Origin: DATLGB01 sp964242305
GTDB taxonomy: Bacteria > Actinomycetota > Thermoleophilia > Solirubrobacterales > Solirubrobacteraceae
Assembly (NCBI GenBank): GCA_964242305.1
Contig: CAXTBB010000009.1
Location: 35,323 to 99,322 of the forward strand
Direction of reading: 5' to 3'
Length of the DNA stretch: 64,000 nt
Below the pieces are notes generated by a model that was not told the DNA's origin, did no database searches, and saw only the letters and a list, made by a program, of their open reading frames with translations. Numbering within the stretch: position 1 is the stretch's first letter; each line of letters starts with the position of its first letter. The position numbers and the translations under genes are program-made. Shown here in pieces: positions 7,737 to 15,784 of this stretch.

Positions 7737-8399
7737 ATGACCACCATCGCGATCGTGGGCGCCGGACAGGGACTCGGCGCCGCCGTAGCGCGCCGCTTCG
7801 GCGCCGAGGGCTTCGCCGCCGGCCTGATCTCCCGCAACCAGGAGCGCGCGGACGGTCTCGCCGCGCAGCTCGCCGCCGACGGCGTCCAAGCCAGGGGCTT
7901 CGCCGCCGACGTCCGTGACCCCGCCGGTCTGGCGGCGGCACTCGAGCCGGTGACTGAGACGCTCGGCCCGATCGAGGTCCTCCAGTACAGCCCGCTGCCG
8001 CAGAAGGACTTCATGCGCCCGGTCCTCGAGACGACGCCGGCTGACCTGGTCGGCCCGGTCGAGTTCTCGATCTACGGGCCGGTGGCCGCGGTCCACCAGG
8101 TCGTGCCCGGCATGCGCTTCCTCGGTGCGGACCGGGGGACGATCCTGTTCGTCAACGGCGGCACGGCGCTCGTACCCAGGCCGGGCTTCGCGGGCACCAG
8201 CATCGCCTTCGCCGGTCAGGCCGCCTACGCGCAGATGCTGCACGACACCCTCGGTGAGGAGGGCATCCACGTGTCGCAGCTCGTCATCGGCGGCGCGATC
8301 GTCGCGGGCGACGACGAGAAGGACCCGGCCGTCCTGGCCGACCTCCTGTACGACCTCCACGCCAAGCGCGACCGCTTCCGGGTCGAGGTCGCGACGTAG
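7737..8399 (+). CDS. atypical short-chain dehydrogenase/reductase
   Basis: 220 residues starting at the second ATG-like codon, six bases after the acyltransferase stop. The dinucleotide motif is IVGAGQGLGAAVARRF, a GxGxGxG-like SDR variant. The usual N-N-A-G is replaced by LQYSPLP and the catalytic YxxxK is absent: the aligned region reads FAGQAAYAQML, with Gln where Lys is expected. A Rossmann fold is clear, yet classical SDR catalysis is doubtful. Possibly a nucleotide-binding or divergent reductase. Same strand and tight spacing suggest it belongs with the preceding two genes. Confidence 0.7.
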   Translation: MTTIAIVGAGQGLGAAVARRFGAEGFAAGLISRNQERADGLAAQLAADGVQARGFAADVRDPAGLAAALEPVTETLGPIEVLQYSPLPQKDFMRPVLETTPADLVGPVEFSIYGPVAAVHQVVPGMRFLGADRGTILFVNGGTALVPRPGFAGTSIAFAGQAAYAQMLHDTLGEEGIHVSQLVIGGAIVAGDDEKDPAVLADLLYDLHAKRDRFRVEVAT

Positions 8400-8401
8400 G
8401 C

Positions 8402-9298
8402 CTAGGTCTGGGCGCGGACGGCAGCCAGCAGCGCCTGCACGGACGGGCGGGCGGCGTCGCGGGTGCGGATGGCCGCGAACACGGTCCGGTGCACGGGCGC
8501 GTCGGCGATCGGGCGGACCGCGACGCCCGGCTCGAGCTCGGGCCGGACGAGGTCGGGGAGGAGGCTGACGGCGAGCCCGCGGGCGACGAGGGTGAGGCAG
8601 ACGCGGCCGTCGTTGGAACGGTGGCGGATGTCGGGGTCGAAGCCGCCGAGGCGCCGGCAGGTCCGCCTGCACAGGTCGCCCCAGGCCATCCCGTCGTGCC
8701 CCGTCGCCCACACCTCGCCGGCGAGTGCCGCGATCGGAACGGTCTCCATGTCTGCCGCGGGGTGGTCGGCGGGGAGGATGACGCGGACCGGGTCCTGGAA
8801 GAGGTCGTGGCGGTCGATGCCCGCCGGGCGCGCGAGCGGCTGGCTGTCCCACTCGTCGGCGACGACGAGGTCGACGTCGCCGAGCGCGAGCGCGGGCAGC
8901 GAGGTCTCCGGCTCGGCCTCGACGAGCTCGCAGCGCAGGGCCGGAGCGTCCTTCGCGAGCGCGGCGATGGCGGGTGCGGCGATGTGGTGGGCGGCCGACT
9001 GGAACGCCGCGATCCGCCCGCGGCCGGCGACGGTTCCGGCCGCCGCCGCGAGGTCGGCCTCGGCGAGGTCGGCGCGCTCGAGCAATGCCGAGGCGTGGTC
9101 GACGAGCACGAGCGCCGCGTCGGTCAGGCGGACGCCGCGCCCCGCCCGTTCGAACAGGCGCTGGCCGGCCTCGCGCTCGAGGACGGCAAGCTGCTGGGAG
9201 ACGGCGGACGGGGTGAACTGGAGGGCGTCGGCGACGGCGGCGATCGTCCCGCGGGCGTGAAGCTCGCGCAGCAGGCGCAGACGGCGCAGGTCGAGCAT
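8402..9298 (-). CDS. LysR-family transcriptional regulator
   Basis: 298 residues. Residues 1-60 form the winged HTH, with the recognition-helix region FTPSAVSQQLAVLEREAGQRLFER typical of the family (described in two pieces: FTPSAVSQQL and AVLEREAGQRLFER). Residues about 90-290 form the periplasmic-binding-like effector domain. It is divergent from the EamA transporter gene, the usual LysR arrangement, so it probably controls that exporter and itself. The effector is not evident from the sequence. Confidence 0.9.
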   Translation of the reverse strand: MLDLRRLRLLRELHARGTIAAVADALQFTPSAVSQQLAVLEREAGQRLFERAGRGVRLTDAALVLVDHASALLERADLAEADLAAAAGTVAGRGRIAAFQSAAHHIAAPAIAALAKDAPALRCELVEAEPETSLPALALGDVDLVVADEWDSQPLARPAGIDRHDLFQDPVRVILPADHPAADMETVPIAALAGEVWATGHDGMAWGDLCRRTCRRLGGFDPDIRHRSNDGRVCLTLVARGLAVSLLPDLVRPELEPGVAVRPIADAPVHRTVFAAIRTRDAARPSVQALLAAVRAQT

Positions 9299-9373
9299 CG
9301 GTAAGCGATGCTAATGGAACGCCGTAAGCAACCAGGGTCGTACCTGAACGATCGGACCGCCATCATCGGTCCC
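9299..9373. promoter_or_regulatory. divergent lysR/eamA promoter region
   Basis: This 75-base stretch separates the two likely start codons and is less GC-rich than its surroundings. It contains the direct repeat GTAAGC at 9301-9306 and 9324-9329 and the AT-rich stretch ATGCTAATGG between them. LysR regulators normally bind such divergent regions at T-N11-A sites; a candidate site is not clear enough to fix. Confidence 0.4.
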
Positions 9374-10312
9374 GTGATCGGCCCGCTCCTCTGCCTCGCC
9401 TCCGCCGTCGCCTTCGGCGCGATGGCCATCTTCGGCAAGCTCGCCTACGACGAGCACGCGACGGTCGGCACCCTCCTCGTCGTCCGCTTCGCGCTCGCCG
9501 CGCTGCTGTTCTGGGGCCTCGTGGCCGCCACCCGCAGCTGGCGGCGCCCGTCGCGCCGCGACGTCCTGCTCGCCCTCGCCCTCGGCGCGCTCGGCTACAG
9601 CGCCCAGGCCGGCGCCTACTTCGCGGCGCTGGAGCGCATGGACGCCTCGCTGCTGTCGCTGCTGCTCTACACGTTCCCGGCCATGGTCGCGGTGGCGGCG
9701 GTCGCGCTCGGCCGCGAGCGCTGGTCGCGGCGCACGCTGACCGCGCTCGTCCTCGCCTCCGCCGGGCTCGTCCTCGTGCTGGGCGCGGCCGGCCGGCTCG
9801 ACCCGCTCGGCACCGCGCTGGGCCTGATCGCGGCCGCCGTCTACACGACCTACATCCTGGCCTCGCAGGGCGTCGCCGGCCGCGTCGGCCCGCTGGCGCT
9901 GAGCGCGCTCGTCTGCACCGGCGCGACCGTGACGCTGACGGTGGCCAGCGTGCTGCTCGGCGACCTGCACCCGGCCGCCGTCACCGCCGCCGGCTGGGGC
10001 TGGCTGGCCGCCATCGCCGTCGTCTCCACCGTCGCCGCCGTCGGGCTCTTCTTCGCCGGGCTGGCCAGGGTCGGCCCGACCCGGGCGTCCATCCTCTCCA
10101 CCGTCGAGCCGGTCACCACCGTCGCGCTCGCCTTCGTCGCGTTCGGCGAGGTCCTGCGGCCGCTGCAGCTCGCCGGCGGCGTGCTCGTGCTCGCCGCGGT
10201 CGCCGCGCTCACCGTCCGCCGGCCGGCACGGCGCGCCTCAGCGATCGCGTACCAGCTTGACCTGGTAGACCGACGTGAAGCCGCTCTCGAAGCCGGCGCG
10301 GGCCGAGCGTAG
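9374..10312 (+). CDS. EamA/DMT-family membrane transporter
   Basis: About 312 residues from GTG 9374; an upstream TTG at 9308 would add a hydrophilic 22-residue extension and leave no divergent promoter. Ten hydrophobic helices in two EamA repeats are visible, with the repeat signatures ALERMDASLLSLLLYTFP and VGPTRASILSTVEPV, each ending in the conserved P region before a helix. Such drug/metabolite transporters export amino acids or other small molecules across the inner membrane. The last 75 bases overlap the convergent cfa gene, and the C-terminal tail is polar. Confidence 0.85.
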   Translation: MIGPLLCLASAVAFGAMAIFGKLAYDEHATVGTLLVVRFALAALLFWGLVAATRSWRRPSRRDVLLALALGALGYSAQAGAYFAALERMDASLLSLLLYTFPAMVAVAAVALGRERWSRRTLTALVLASAGLVLVLGAAGRLDPLGTALGLIAAAVYTTYILASQGVAGRVGPLALSALVCTGATVTLTVASVLLGDLHPAAVTAAGWGWLAAIAVVSTVAAVGLFFAGLARVGPTRASILSTVEPVTTVALAFVAFGEVLRPLQLAGGVLVLAAVAALTVRRPARRASAIAYQLDLVDRREAALEAGAGRA

Positions 10313-11458
10313 GTAGAGGCGCCACACCCGCAGCCGCTCCGCGCCGGCCAGCTCGACCGCGCGAGCGGTGTTGGCGTCGAGGCGGCGTGCCCACTCGTCG
10401 AGCGTGCGGGCGTAGTGCGCCCGGAACCCCTCGACGTGCTCCGTGACCATGCCCGCGCGCTCGAAGGCCGCCTGGACGCGGGACAGGTGCAGCGGGGCGG
10501 CGTCAGGGAACACGTAGCGCTCGGAGAACGGACCGGCCTCGGGGTCGTCGGGGCGGAGTCGGGCGATGCCGTGGTTGAGGATGCGCCCGCCCGGCTCGAC
10601 GAGGCCGGTGAGCGTCCGGGCGTACGCGTCGATGTTGACCGCGCCGACGTGCTCGACCATGCCGATGGAGGCGATCGCGTCGAACGGGGCGTCGGCGAGC
10701 TCGCGGTAGTCGGCGACGCGGATATCGACCCGGTCGCCCACGCCGGCGTCCAGCGCGCGCTGCCGGGCCCGCGCGGCCTGCGGCTCCGACAGCGTGATGC
10801 CGACCACGGAGACGCCGTGGCGGGTGGCGGCGTGGGTGGCGAACGAACCCCAGCCGCAGCCGACGTCGAGCACGCGCATGCCCGGCTCGAGGCCGAGCTT
10901 GGTGCACACCATCTCCAGCTTGCGCTCCTGCGCGGACTCGAGCGTCTCCGCGGGATCGTCGCCCCAGACGGCGCACGAGTAGGTCATCGACGCGTCCAGG
11001 AACAGGGCGAAGAACTCCGCGGGGAGGTCGTAGTGGTGGCGGACGGAGCGCGCGTCGCGGTTGGCCGAGTGCCGCCTCCCGCGCGGCGCGAGCTCGGCCT
11101 GCGGCGGCGCCGGCGGCCGCTGGAGACCGGCGGCGCGGACGGCCGTGAGCATCAGCCGGGCCTTCGTCGCGCGATCGATCGGGGACGGCTGCCAGGTCGC
11201 GAGGAGGTCGATGACGCGCTCGATGTCGTCGACCTCCAGGTCGCCGGCCACGTACGCACGGCCGACGCCGAGCTGGCCCGGGGCGCGGAGGGCATGGGCG
11301 ATGGCGCGCGCCGAGCGCACGGTGAACGTCGGCCCGCCCGCCACCGTCGCGGGCAGCTCGGTGCCGTCCCAGAACTGGACCGAGAACGGCCGGTCGGGCA
11401 GCGCGGTGGCGAGCTCGCGGGTGAGCGGGCCCGGATCGGCGAAGGGCATGGCGTCCAT
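10238..11458 (-). CDS. cfa: cyclopropane-fatty-acyl-phospholipid synthase family methyltransferase
   Basis: 406 residues. The N-terminal third binds lipid (GVGRAYVAGDLEVDDIERV is typical of Cfa proteins). The catalytic part has HHYDLPAEFFALFLD followed by MTYSCAVW, SAM motif I LDVGCGWGSFATHAA, and EHVGAVNIDAY. These are hallmarks of enzymes that use SAM to add a methylene bridge or methyl group to unsaturated acyl chains of membrane phospholipids. Starts ATG 11458, with ATG 11449 as alternative. Divergent from the ROK kinase gene with 27 bases between. Confidence 0.88.
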   Translation of the reverse strand: MDAMPFADPGPLTRELATALPDRPFSVQFWDGTELPATVAGGPTFTVRSARAIAHALRAPGQLGVGRAYVAGDLEVDDIERVIDLLATWQPSPIDRATKARLMLTAVRAAGLQRPPAPPQAELAPRGRRHSANRDARSVRHHYDLPAEFFALFLDASMTYSCAVWGDDPAETLESAQERKLEMVCTKLGLEPGMRVLDVGCGWGSFATHAATRHGVSVVGITLSEPQAARARQRALDAGVGDRVDIRVADYRELADAPFDAIASIGMVEHVGAVNIDAYARTLTGLVEPGGRILNHGIARLRPDDPEAGPFSERYVFPDAAPLHLSRVQAAFERAGMVTEHVEGFRAHYARTLDEWARRLDANTARAVELAGAERLRVWRLYLRSARAGFESGFTSVYQVKLVRDR

Positions 11459-11485
11459 GCTCGCAGGCCGGGGTAGCATCGGCAC

Positions 11486-12457
11486 ATGGACGGGCAACGC
11501 GCGGGCATCGACCTCGGCGGGACGAAGATGCAGGCGATCATCGTCGACGCGAAGCACGACGTCCTCGGCCAGGCCCGGCGCCCGACTCCGACCTCGGGCG
11601 GGCCCGAGGCCGTCGTCGCCGAGCTGGCCCAGTCCGTCCGCGAGGCGTGCGCTGACGCGAAGACCGAGGTGAGCGACCTGATCGGCATCGGGCTCGGCTC
11701 GCCCGGATCGATCGTCGACGGGACCGTCGCCGGCGCCATGAACCTGCCCGACTGGCCCGACGAACCGGTGCCCGTCGCGAACCAGCTCGCCGCGGCGCTC
11801 GGCACGAAGGCGCCGGTGCGCATCGGCAACGACGTCGACGTCGCGACCAACGCCGAGTTCGAACTGGGTGCGGCCGCGAAGTACGACTCCCTGCTGGGCG
11901 TCTTCTGGGGGACGGGCGTCGGCGGCGGCATCATCCTCGACGGCAAGCAGTGGAACGGGCGCGGCTCGGCCGGGGAGATCGGCCACGTCGTGGTCCATCA
12001 GGGCGGGCGCCGCTGCCCGTGCGGGCGCGAGGGCTGCATGGAGGCCTACGCGGGCCGGGCGGCGATGGAGGCGCGCGCCCGCCACCTGCACTTCGACAAG
12101 GGCCGCAAGACGAAGCTGTTCGAGATCATGGAGGAGCGCGGCCGCGACCGGCTCGCCTCCGGCGTGTGGGCGCGCGCGGCCCGCCACGAGGACGAGCTCG
12201 CGCTCGAGCTGCTCGAGGAGGCCGTGCAGGCGATCGGCACCGCCGCCGCGTCCGCGGTCAACCTGGTCGACCCCGAGGCGGTGGTGATCGGCGGCGGGAT
12301 GGGCGTCCGCTTCGGCGAGCCGATGACCGAGCGGATCCGCGCGGCCATGCTCCCGCACCTGTTCCGCGACGACGACCCGCCCGCGATCATGCTCGCCCAG
12401 CTCGGCGACCTCGGCGGCGCGCTCGGCGCCGCGCTGCTCGTCAACGCGCCGCGATAG
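11486..12457 (+). CDS. ROK-family sugar kinase (glucokinase-like)
   Basis: 323 residues. ATP-binding motif GIDLGGTKMQAIIVD at the N-terminus, catalytic/sugar-binding GNDVDVATNAEFELGA, and EIGHVVVHQGGRRCPCGREGCMEAYAG, which contains the ROK zinc-binding C-x-C-G-x-x-G-C-x-E. No DNA-binding domain precedes the kinase, so it is an enzyme rather than a NagC-type repressor. Glucose is the commonest substrate among actinobacterial relatives. The 3' end overlaps the convergent LLM gene by 17 bases. Confidence 0.88.
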   Translation: MDGQRAGIDLGGTKMQAIIVDAKHDVLGQARRPTPTSGGPEAVVAELAQSVREACADAKTEVSDLIGIGLGSPGSIVDGTVAGAMNLPDWPDEPVPVANQLAAALGTKAPVRIGNDVDVATNAEFELGAAAKYDSLLGVFWGTGVGGGIILDGKQWNGRGSAGEIGHVVVHQGGRRCPCGREGCMEAYAGRAAMEARARHLHFDKGRKTKLFEIMEERGRDRLASGVWARAARHEDELALELLEEAVQAIGTAAASAVNLVDPEAVVIGGGMGVRFGEPMTERIRAAMLPHLFRDDDPPAIMLAQLGDLGGALGAALLVNAPR

Positions 12458-13169
12458 CCGCGCGGACGCCGGCGACGGTCGGCTGGGTGCCGAACCCGGT
12501 CAGGCACCACGTCGCGCCGGCGGCTTCCCATGGCGCGGGATCGGCGCCGGGCGGGTTGGTCACGACGACGTCGAGGCCGGGCGGTAGCTCGGCCACCAGC
12601 TCGCGCAGCGCGTCCGGGCCGGGGAGGTCGATGGGGAAGAGCCCGTCGTGGCGTGCGGCGCGCCGCAGCGGCCGGCGGTTCGGGTAGCGGGCGGCGACCC
12701 AGACCGGGATGCGCCCGACCGGCCCGGGCTCGAACGCCCCGTCCCAGTAGGAGCGCAGGGCGTCGAGACCGTCGTCGAGCAGCCGCGCCCGCGCGCGCAT
12801 GTCGCCCTCCTCGCCGAAGCGCTCCGGGACGAACTCCTCCGTGTTCTCGCTGCCGATCCCGACGCCGAGCACGAGCCGCCCGCCGCTCAGCCGGTCCAGC
12901 GTCACCGTCTCCCGCGCCAGCTGGTGCGGCCGGCGCCGCGGCAGCGGCGTGACCAGCGGCCCGATGGTCACCCGCTCGGTGACCATCGCGATGGCGGCGA
13001 GGCAGACCCACGGGTCGGCGATCGCGCGCACCGGCTCGCGGTAGGCGACGTGGTCCCACAGGAAGACGCCGTCCCAGCCGGCCGCCTCCGCCTCGGCGGC
13101 CAGGTCCGCGCACACGCGCGCCTCGGCCAGCTCCCCAAAGGGGGCGACGAAGATCCCGCGCCGGCTCAC
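12441..13169 (-). CDS. LLM-class flavin-dependent oxidoreductase
   Basis: 242 residues with the luciferase-like monooxygenase TIM-barrel features: EAEAAGWDGVFLWDH near residue 30, ETVTLDRLSGGRLVLGVGIG near 85-105, and IPVWVAARYPNR. These bind reduced FMN or F420. Shorter than the usual 290-340 residues. It is translationally coupled to the upstream MarR gene (ATGA overlap), so the pair forms an operon, likely for an oxidative response shared with the divergent exporter. Confidence 0.82.
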   Translation of the reverse strand: MSRRGIFVAPFGELAEARVCADLAAEAEAAGWDGVFLWDHVAYREPVRAIADPWVCLAAIAMVTERVTIGPLVTPLPRRRPHQLARETVTLDRLSGGRLVLGVGIGSENTEEFVPERFGEEGDMRARARLLDDGLDALRSYWDGAFEPGPVGRIPVWVAARYPNRRPLRRAARHDGLFPIDLPGPDALRELVAELPPGLDVVVTNPPGADPAPWEAAGATWCLTGFGTQPTVAGVRAAIAAR

Positions 13170-13585
13170 GACTCGGCGATCCGGCCGAGCAGCGCCAGCG
13201 CCTCGGCCAGCCGGGCGCGCTCCGCGGCGTCGAAGTCGCGCTCCAGCACCTCGGTGAGCCAGGTGTCGCGGCTCTCTCGCGTGGCCCGGAGGGTCTCGCG
13301 CCCGTTCGCGGTGAGCTCGATGAGGACGCGCCGGCCGTCGTCGGGGTCGGGGCGGCGGGAGGTGAGGCCGGCCTGCTCGAGGTCGCGGACGGCCTGCGCC
13401 ATCGACTGCGGGCGCATGCGCTCGGCGGTGGCCAGGTCGCTGATGCTGGCCCGCTCCGTCCGGTCCAGGCGCGCGAGGATCGCCATCCGGCCGATGGAGG
13501 GGCCGGGCTCGGCGCGCATCCGCCGCACCACCCGGATCAGGGTCTCGCGCAGCTCCGTGGCCAGCTCGGGGACGGGCGGGGACAT
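13166..13585 (-). CDS. MarR-family transcriptional regulator
   Basis: 139 residues from ATG 13585; a longer frame would start at 13642 but would run through the promoter region. Winged-HTH features are SISDLATAERMRPQSMAQAVRDLEQ (as two pieces SISDLATAERM and RPQSMAQAVRDLEQ) followed by the wing SRRPDPDDGRRVLIELT. Such repressors respond to aromatic compounds or oxidants. Coupled to the LLM gene and divergent from the MFS exporter, it probably represses both transcripts from the operator between them. Confidence 0.9.
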   Translation of the reverse strand: MSPPVPELATELRETLIRVVRRMRAEPGPSIGRMAILARLDRTERASISDLATAERMRPQSMAQAVRDLEQAGLTSRRPDPDDGRRVLIELTANGRETLRATRESRDTWLTEVLERDFDAAERARLAEALALLGRIAES

Positions 13586-13609
13586 CGCCGGGAGTATGCC
13601 CGATCTTCG

Positions 13610-13634
13610 ACAGGCGAACTGTTCAGGTAACCTG
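13610..13634. promoter_or_regulatory. candidate MarR operator
   Basis: Two inverted repeats lie in the 56-base marR/MFS intergenic region: ACAG-N5-CTGT at 13610-13622 and CAGGTAACCTG (perfect arms around a central A) at 13624-13634. The second ends eight bases before the MFS start codon, in position to block its transcription or translation. This matches the size and placement of MarR operators; binding is inferred. Confidence 0.55.
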
Positions 13635-13641
13635 TAGATCA

Positions 13642-15033
13642 ATGCGCGATCGCCTCTTCGTTCCCGCCCTGCTCGGGATCGGCCTGGTCGTGTCCGTGAT
13701 CAGCTCGCTCGGCGCGCCGCTGATCCCCACGATCGCTCGCGACCTGCACGCCAGTCTGAGCGCGACCCAGTGGTCCCTGACGGTGACGCTGCTGGTCGGC
13801 GCGGTCGCGTCCCCGGTCGTCGGCCGCCTCGGCGACGGCCCGCACCGGCGCACCGTCCTGCTCGCCTGCCTGGCCACGGTCACCGCGGGCGGCGCGGTGG
13901 CCGCGCTGGCGACGTCGCTCCCGGTCCTGGTGGCGGGACGGGCGCTGCAGGGCCTCGGCCTGGCGTTGATGCCGCTGACCATGGCGTCGGCGCGCGACCG
14001 GCTCGCGCCCGCCGCGGCGGCGCGGGCGATCGCCGCGCTGTCCGTGATCGCCGCCGTCGGCGTCGGCCTCGGCTATCCGATCACCGGCTTCATCGCCGAG
14101 CACTTCGACGCGGCCGCCGCGTTCTGGTTCGGCGCGATCGCCAGCGCCGCCGCCTTCGTCGCCGCCGTCGTCTTCGTCCCGCCGCCGGAGCGGCCGGCCC
14201 CGCGCGCGCCGCTCGACGTCGCCGGCGCGGTCCTGATCGGCGGCGGCCTCGTCGCCCTGTTGATCGCCCTCGAAAAGGGCCCCGACCTGGGGTGGGGCAG
14301 CCCCACGACGCTCGGGCTGCTGGCGGGCGCCGCCGTCCTGCTGACGGCGTGGACGCGCACCGAGCTGCGCGTCGAGGCGCCGCTGGTCGAGCTGCGCCTG
14401 GTCCGCCGGCCCGCGGTCGTCATCGCCAACGTGACCGGCCTCGTCCTCGGCGTGGCCATGTACCTCGGCATCTCGATCATGACCCAGTTCGTCCAGCTCC
14501 CCGGCGCGCTGGGCGAGTCCGTGTTCGTGGCCGGCCTCACCCTCGTCCCGCTGTCGGCGGCCTCGTCGCTCTCCAGCCGCCTGCTGCCCGCGGTGCGCGG
14601 GCGGATCGGGGCGCGGGCGACCATCCCCGCGGGCGCGGCCAGCATCGCGGTGGGGATGCTCTTCTTCGCCGCGACGGGCGACGCCCTGTGGGAGGCGTTC
14701 GTGACGATGGGCGTCGTCGGCCTCGGCCTCGGCTTCACCTTCGCGGCCATGCCGGGGCTGATCGTCGGCTCCGTCCCCCCGAACGAGACGAGCAGCGCGA
14801 TGAGCTTCTACCAGGTGACCCGCTACGTCGGCTTCTCCATCGGCAGCGGCCTCGCCGTCACCATGCTGCGCGCGTTCGGGGACGGCTCCGGGCCGCCGCC
14901 GGCGAGCGCGTACCGCGCGACGTTCGTCGTCGGCGCCCTCCTCTGCCTGGCCGCCGCCGCGCTGGCGTGGTCGCTGCCGGGGCAGCGCGAGGCGGACCAG
15001 GCGCCCGCCGTCGCCGGCCTCGAGCGCGCCTAG
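13642..15033 (+). CDS. MFS drug-efflux transporter
   Basis: 463 residues with about 14 hydrophobic helices. The motif-A equivalent VVGRLGDGPHRRTVLL lies between helices 2 and 3 and the start VVSVISSLGAPLIPTIARDL is typical of DHA2-type proton-driven exporters. The neighbouring MarR gene and palindromic operator point to inducible export of a toxic compound. The stop overlaps the convergent dienelactone-hydrolase-like gene by four bases. Confidence 0.85.
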   Translation: MRDRLFVPALLGIGLVVSVISSLGAPLIPTIARDLHASLSATQWSLTVTLLVGAVASPVVGRLGDGPHRRTVLLACLATVTAGGAVAALATSLPVLVAGRALQGLGLALMPLTMASARDRLAPAAAARAIAALSVIAAVGVGLGYPITGFIAEHFDAAAAFWFGAIASAAAFVAAVVFVPPPERPAPRAPLDVAGAVLIGGGLVALLIALEKGPDLGWGSPTTLGLLAGAAVLLTAWTRTELRVEAPLVELRLVRRPAVVIANVTGLVLGVAMYLGISIMTQFVQLPGALGESVFVAGLTLVPLSAASSLSSRLLPAVRGRIGARATIPAGAASIAVGMLFFAATGDALWEAFVTMGVVGLGLGFTFAAMPGLIVGSVPPNETSSAMSFYQVTRYVGFSIGSGLAVTMLRAFGDGSGPPPASAYRATFVVGALLCLAAAALAWSLPGQREADQAPAVAGLERA

Positions 15034-15764
15034 AGCGTCCGGTCGAGCAGCGCGAACAGCTCGCGGAAGTGCCGCTCGGCGGCGGCCTCGTCGTAGACCG
15101 CGGTGTCCGACATCGTGTAGCCGTGCAGGGCGTCGTAGACGTCCGTGGTGTGGCGGACGCCGGCGGCGTCGAGCGCCGCGTCGAGCGTGGCGATCTGCTC
15201 CGGGGTCATGCTGCGGTCCTCCTTGGCGTGCCCGAAGAGGACCTCGGCGCGGACATCGGCGGCGCGCAGGTGCGGGCTGTCGGCGTCCTCGGTGACCAGG
15301 CCGCCACCGTGGAAGCCGGCCACCGCCGCGACCCCCTCACCGGCGTCGGCACCGACCCGGAAGGCGAAGCGCGCGCCCATGCAGTAGCCGGTGATCGCGA
15401 TCGGGCCGGGGGCGAGCGTCGCCAGGAAGTCGCGGTAGGCGCGGCCGTCGGCGGCGGTCACCGCACCGGTCAGCGACCCGACGAGCGGCATGACCTCCTT
15501 CATGAACGCGCTCCGGTTGTCGGGGTCGGAGAGGTCGGGCAGCGCCAGCACGGGCGCCCGGCCGGCGCGGTGGAAGAGGTTGGGGGCGAGCACGACGTAG
15601 CCCTCGGCGGCGATCCGCTCGACCATCTCGGCGATCCGCGGCCGCAGCCCGATCGCGTCCATGGCGAAGAGGACGCCGGGATGGTCCCCGTCACCGTCCG
15701 GGCGGGCCAGGTAGGCATCGGCGGTCCCCTCGCCGGCGGGGACGTCCACGAACTCGACAGGCAT
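15030..15764 (-). CDS. dienelactone hydrolase family protein
   Basis: 244 residues of alpha/beta hydrolase fold. The nucleophile elbow is ITGYCMGARFAF, with Cys rather than Ser as in dienelactone hydrolase; the acid lies in FGHAKEDRSMTPEQ and the His in DALHGYTMSD. The classical enzyme opens dienelactones in chlorocatechol breakdown, but many homologues have unknown substrates. No aromatic-degradation genes are nearby, so the physiological role is open. Confidence 0.85.
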   Translation of the reverse strand: MPVEFVDVPAGEGTADAYLARPDGDGDHPGVLFAMDAIGLRPRIAEMVERIAAEGYVVLAPNLFHRAGRAPVLALPDLSDPDNRSAFMKEVMPLVGSLTGAVTAADGRAYRDFLATLAPGPIAITGYCMGARFAFRVGADAGEGVAAVAGFHGGGLVTEDADSPHLRAADVRAEVLFGHAKEDRSMTPEQIATLDAALDAAGVRHTTDVYDALHGYTMSDTAVYDEAAAERHFRELFALLDRTL

Positions 15765-15784
15765 TCCGCCATAGTGCCAGCCGG

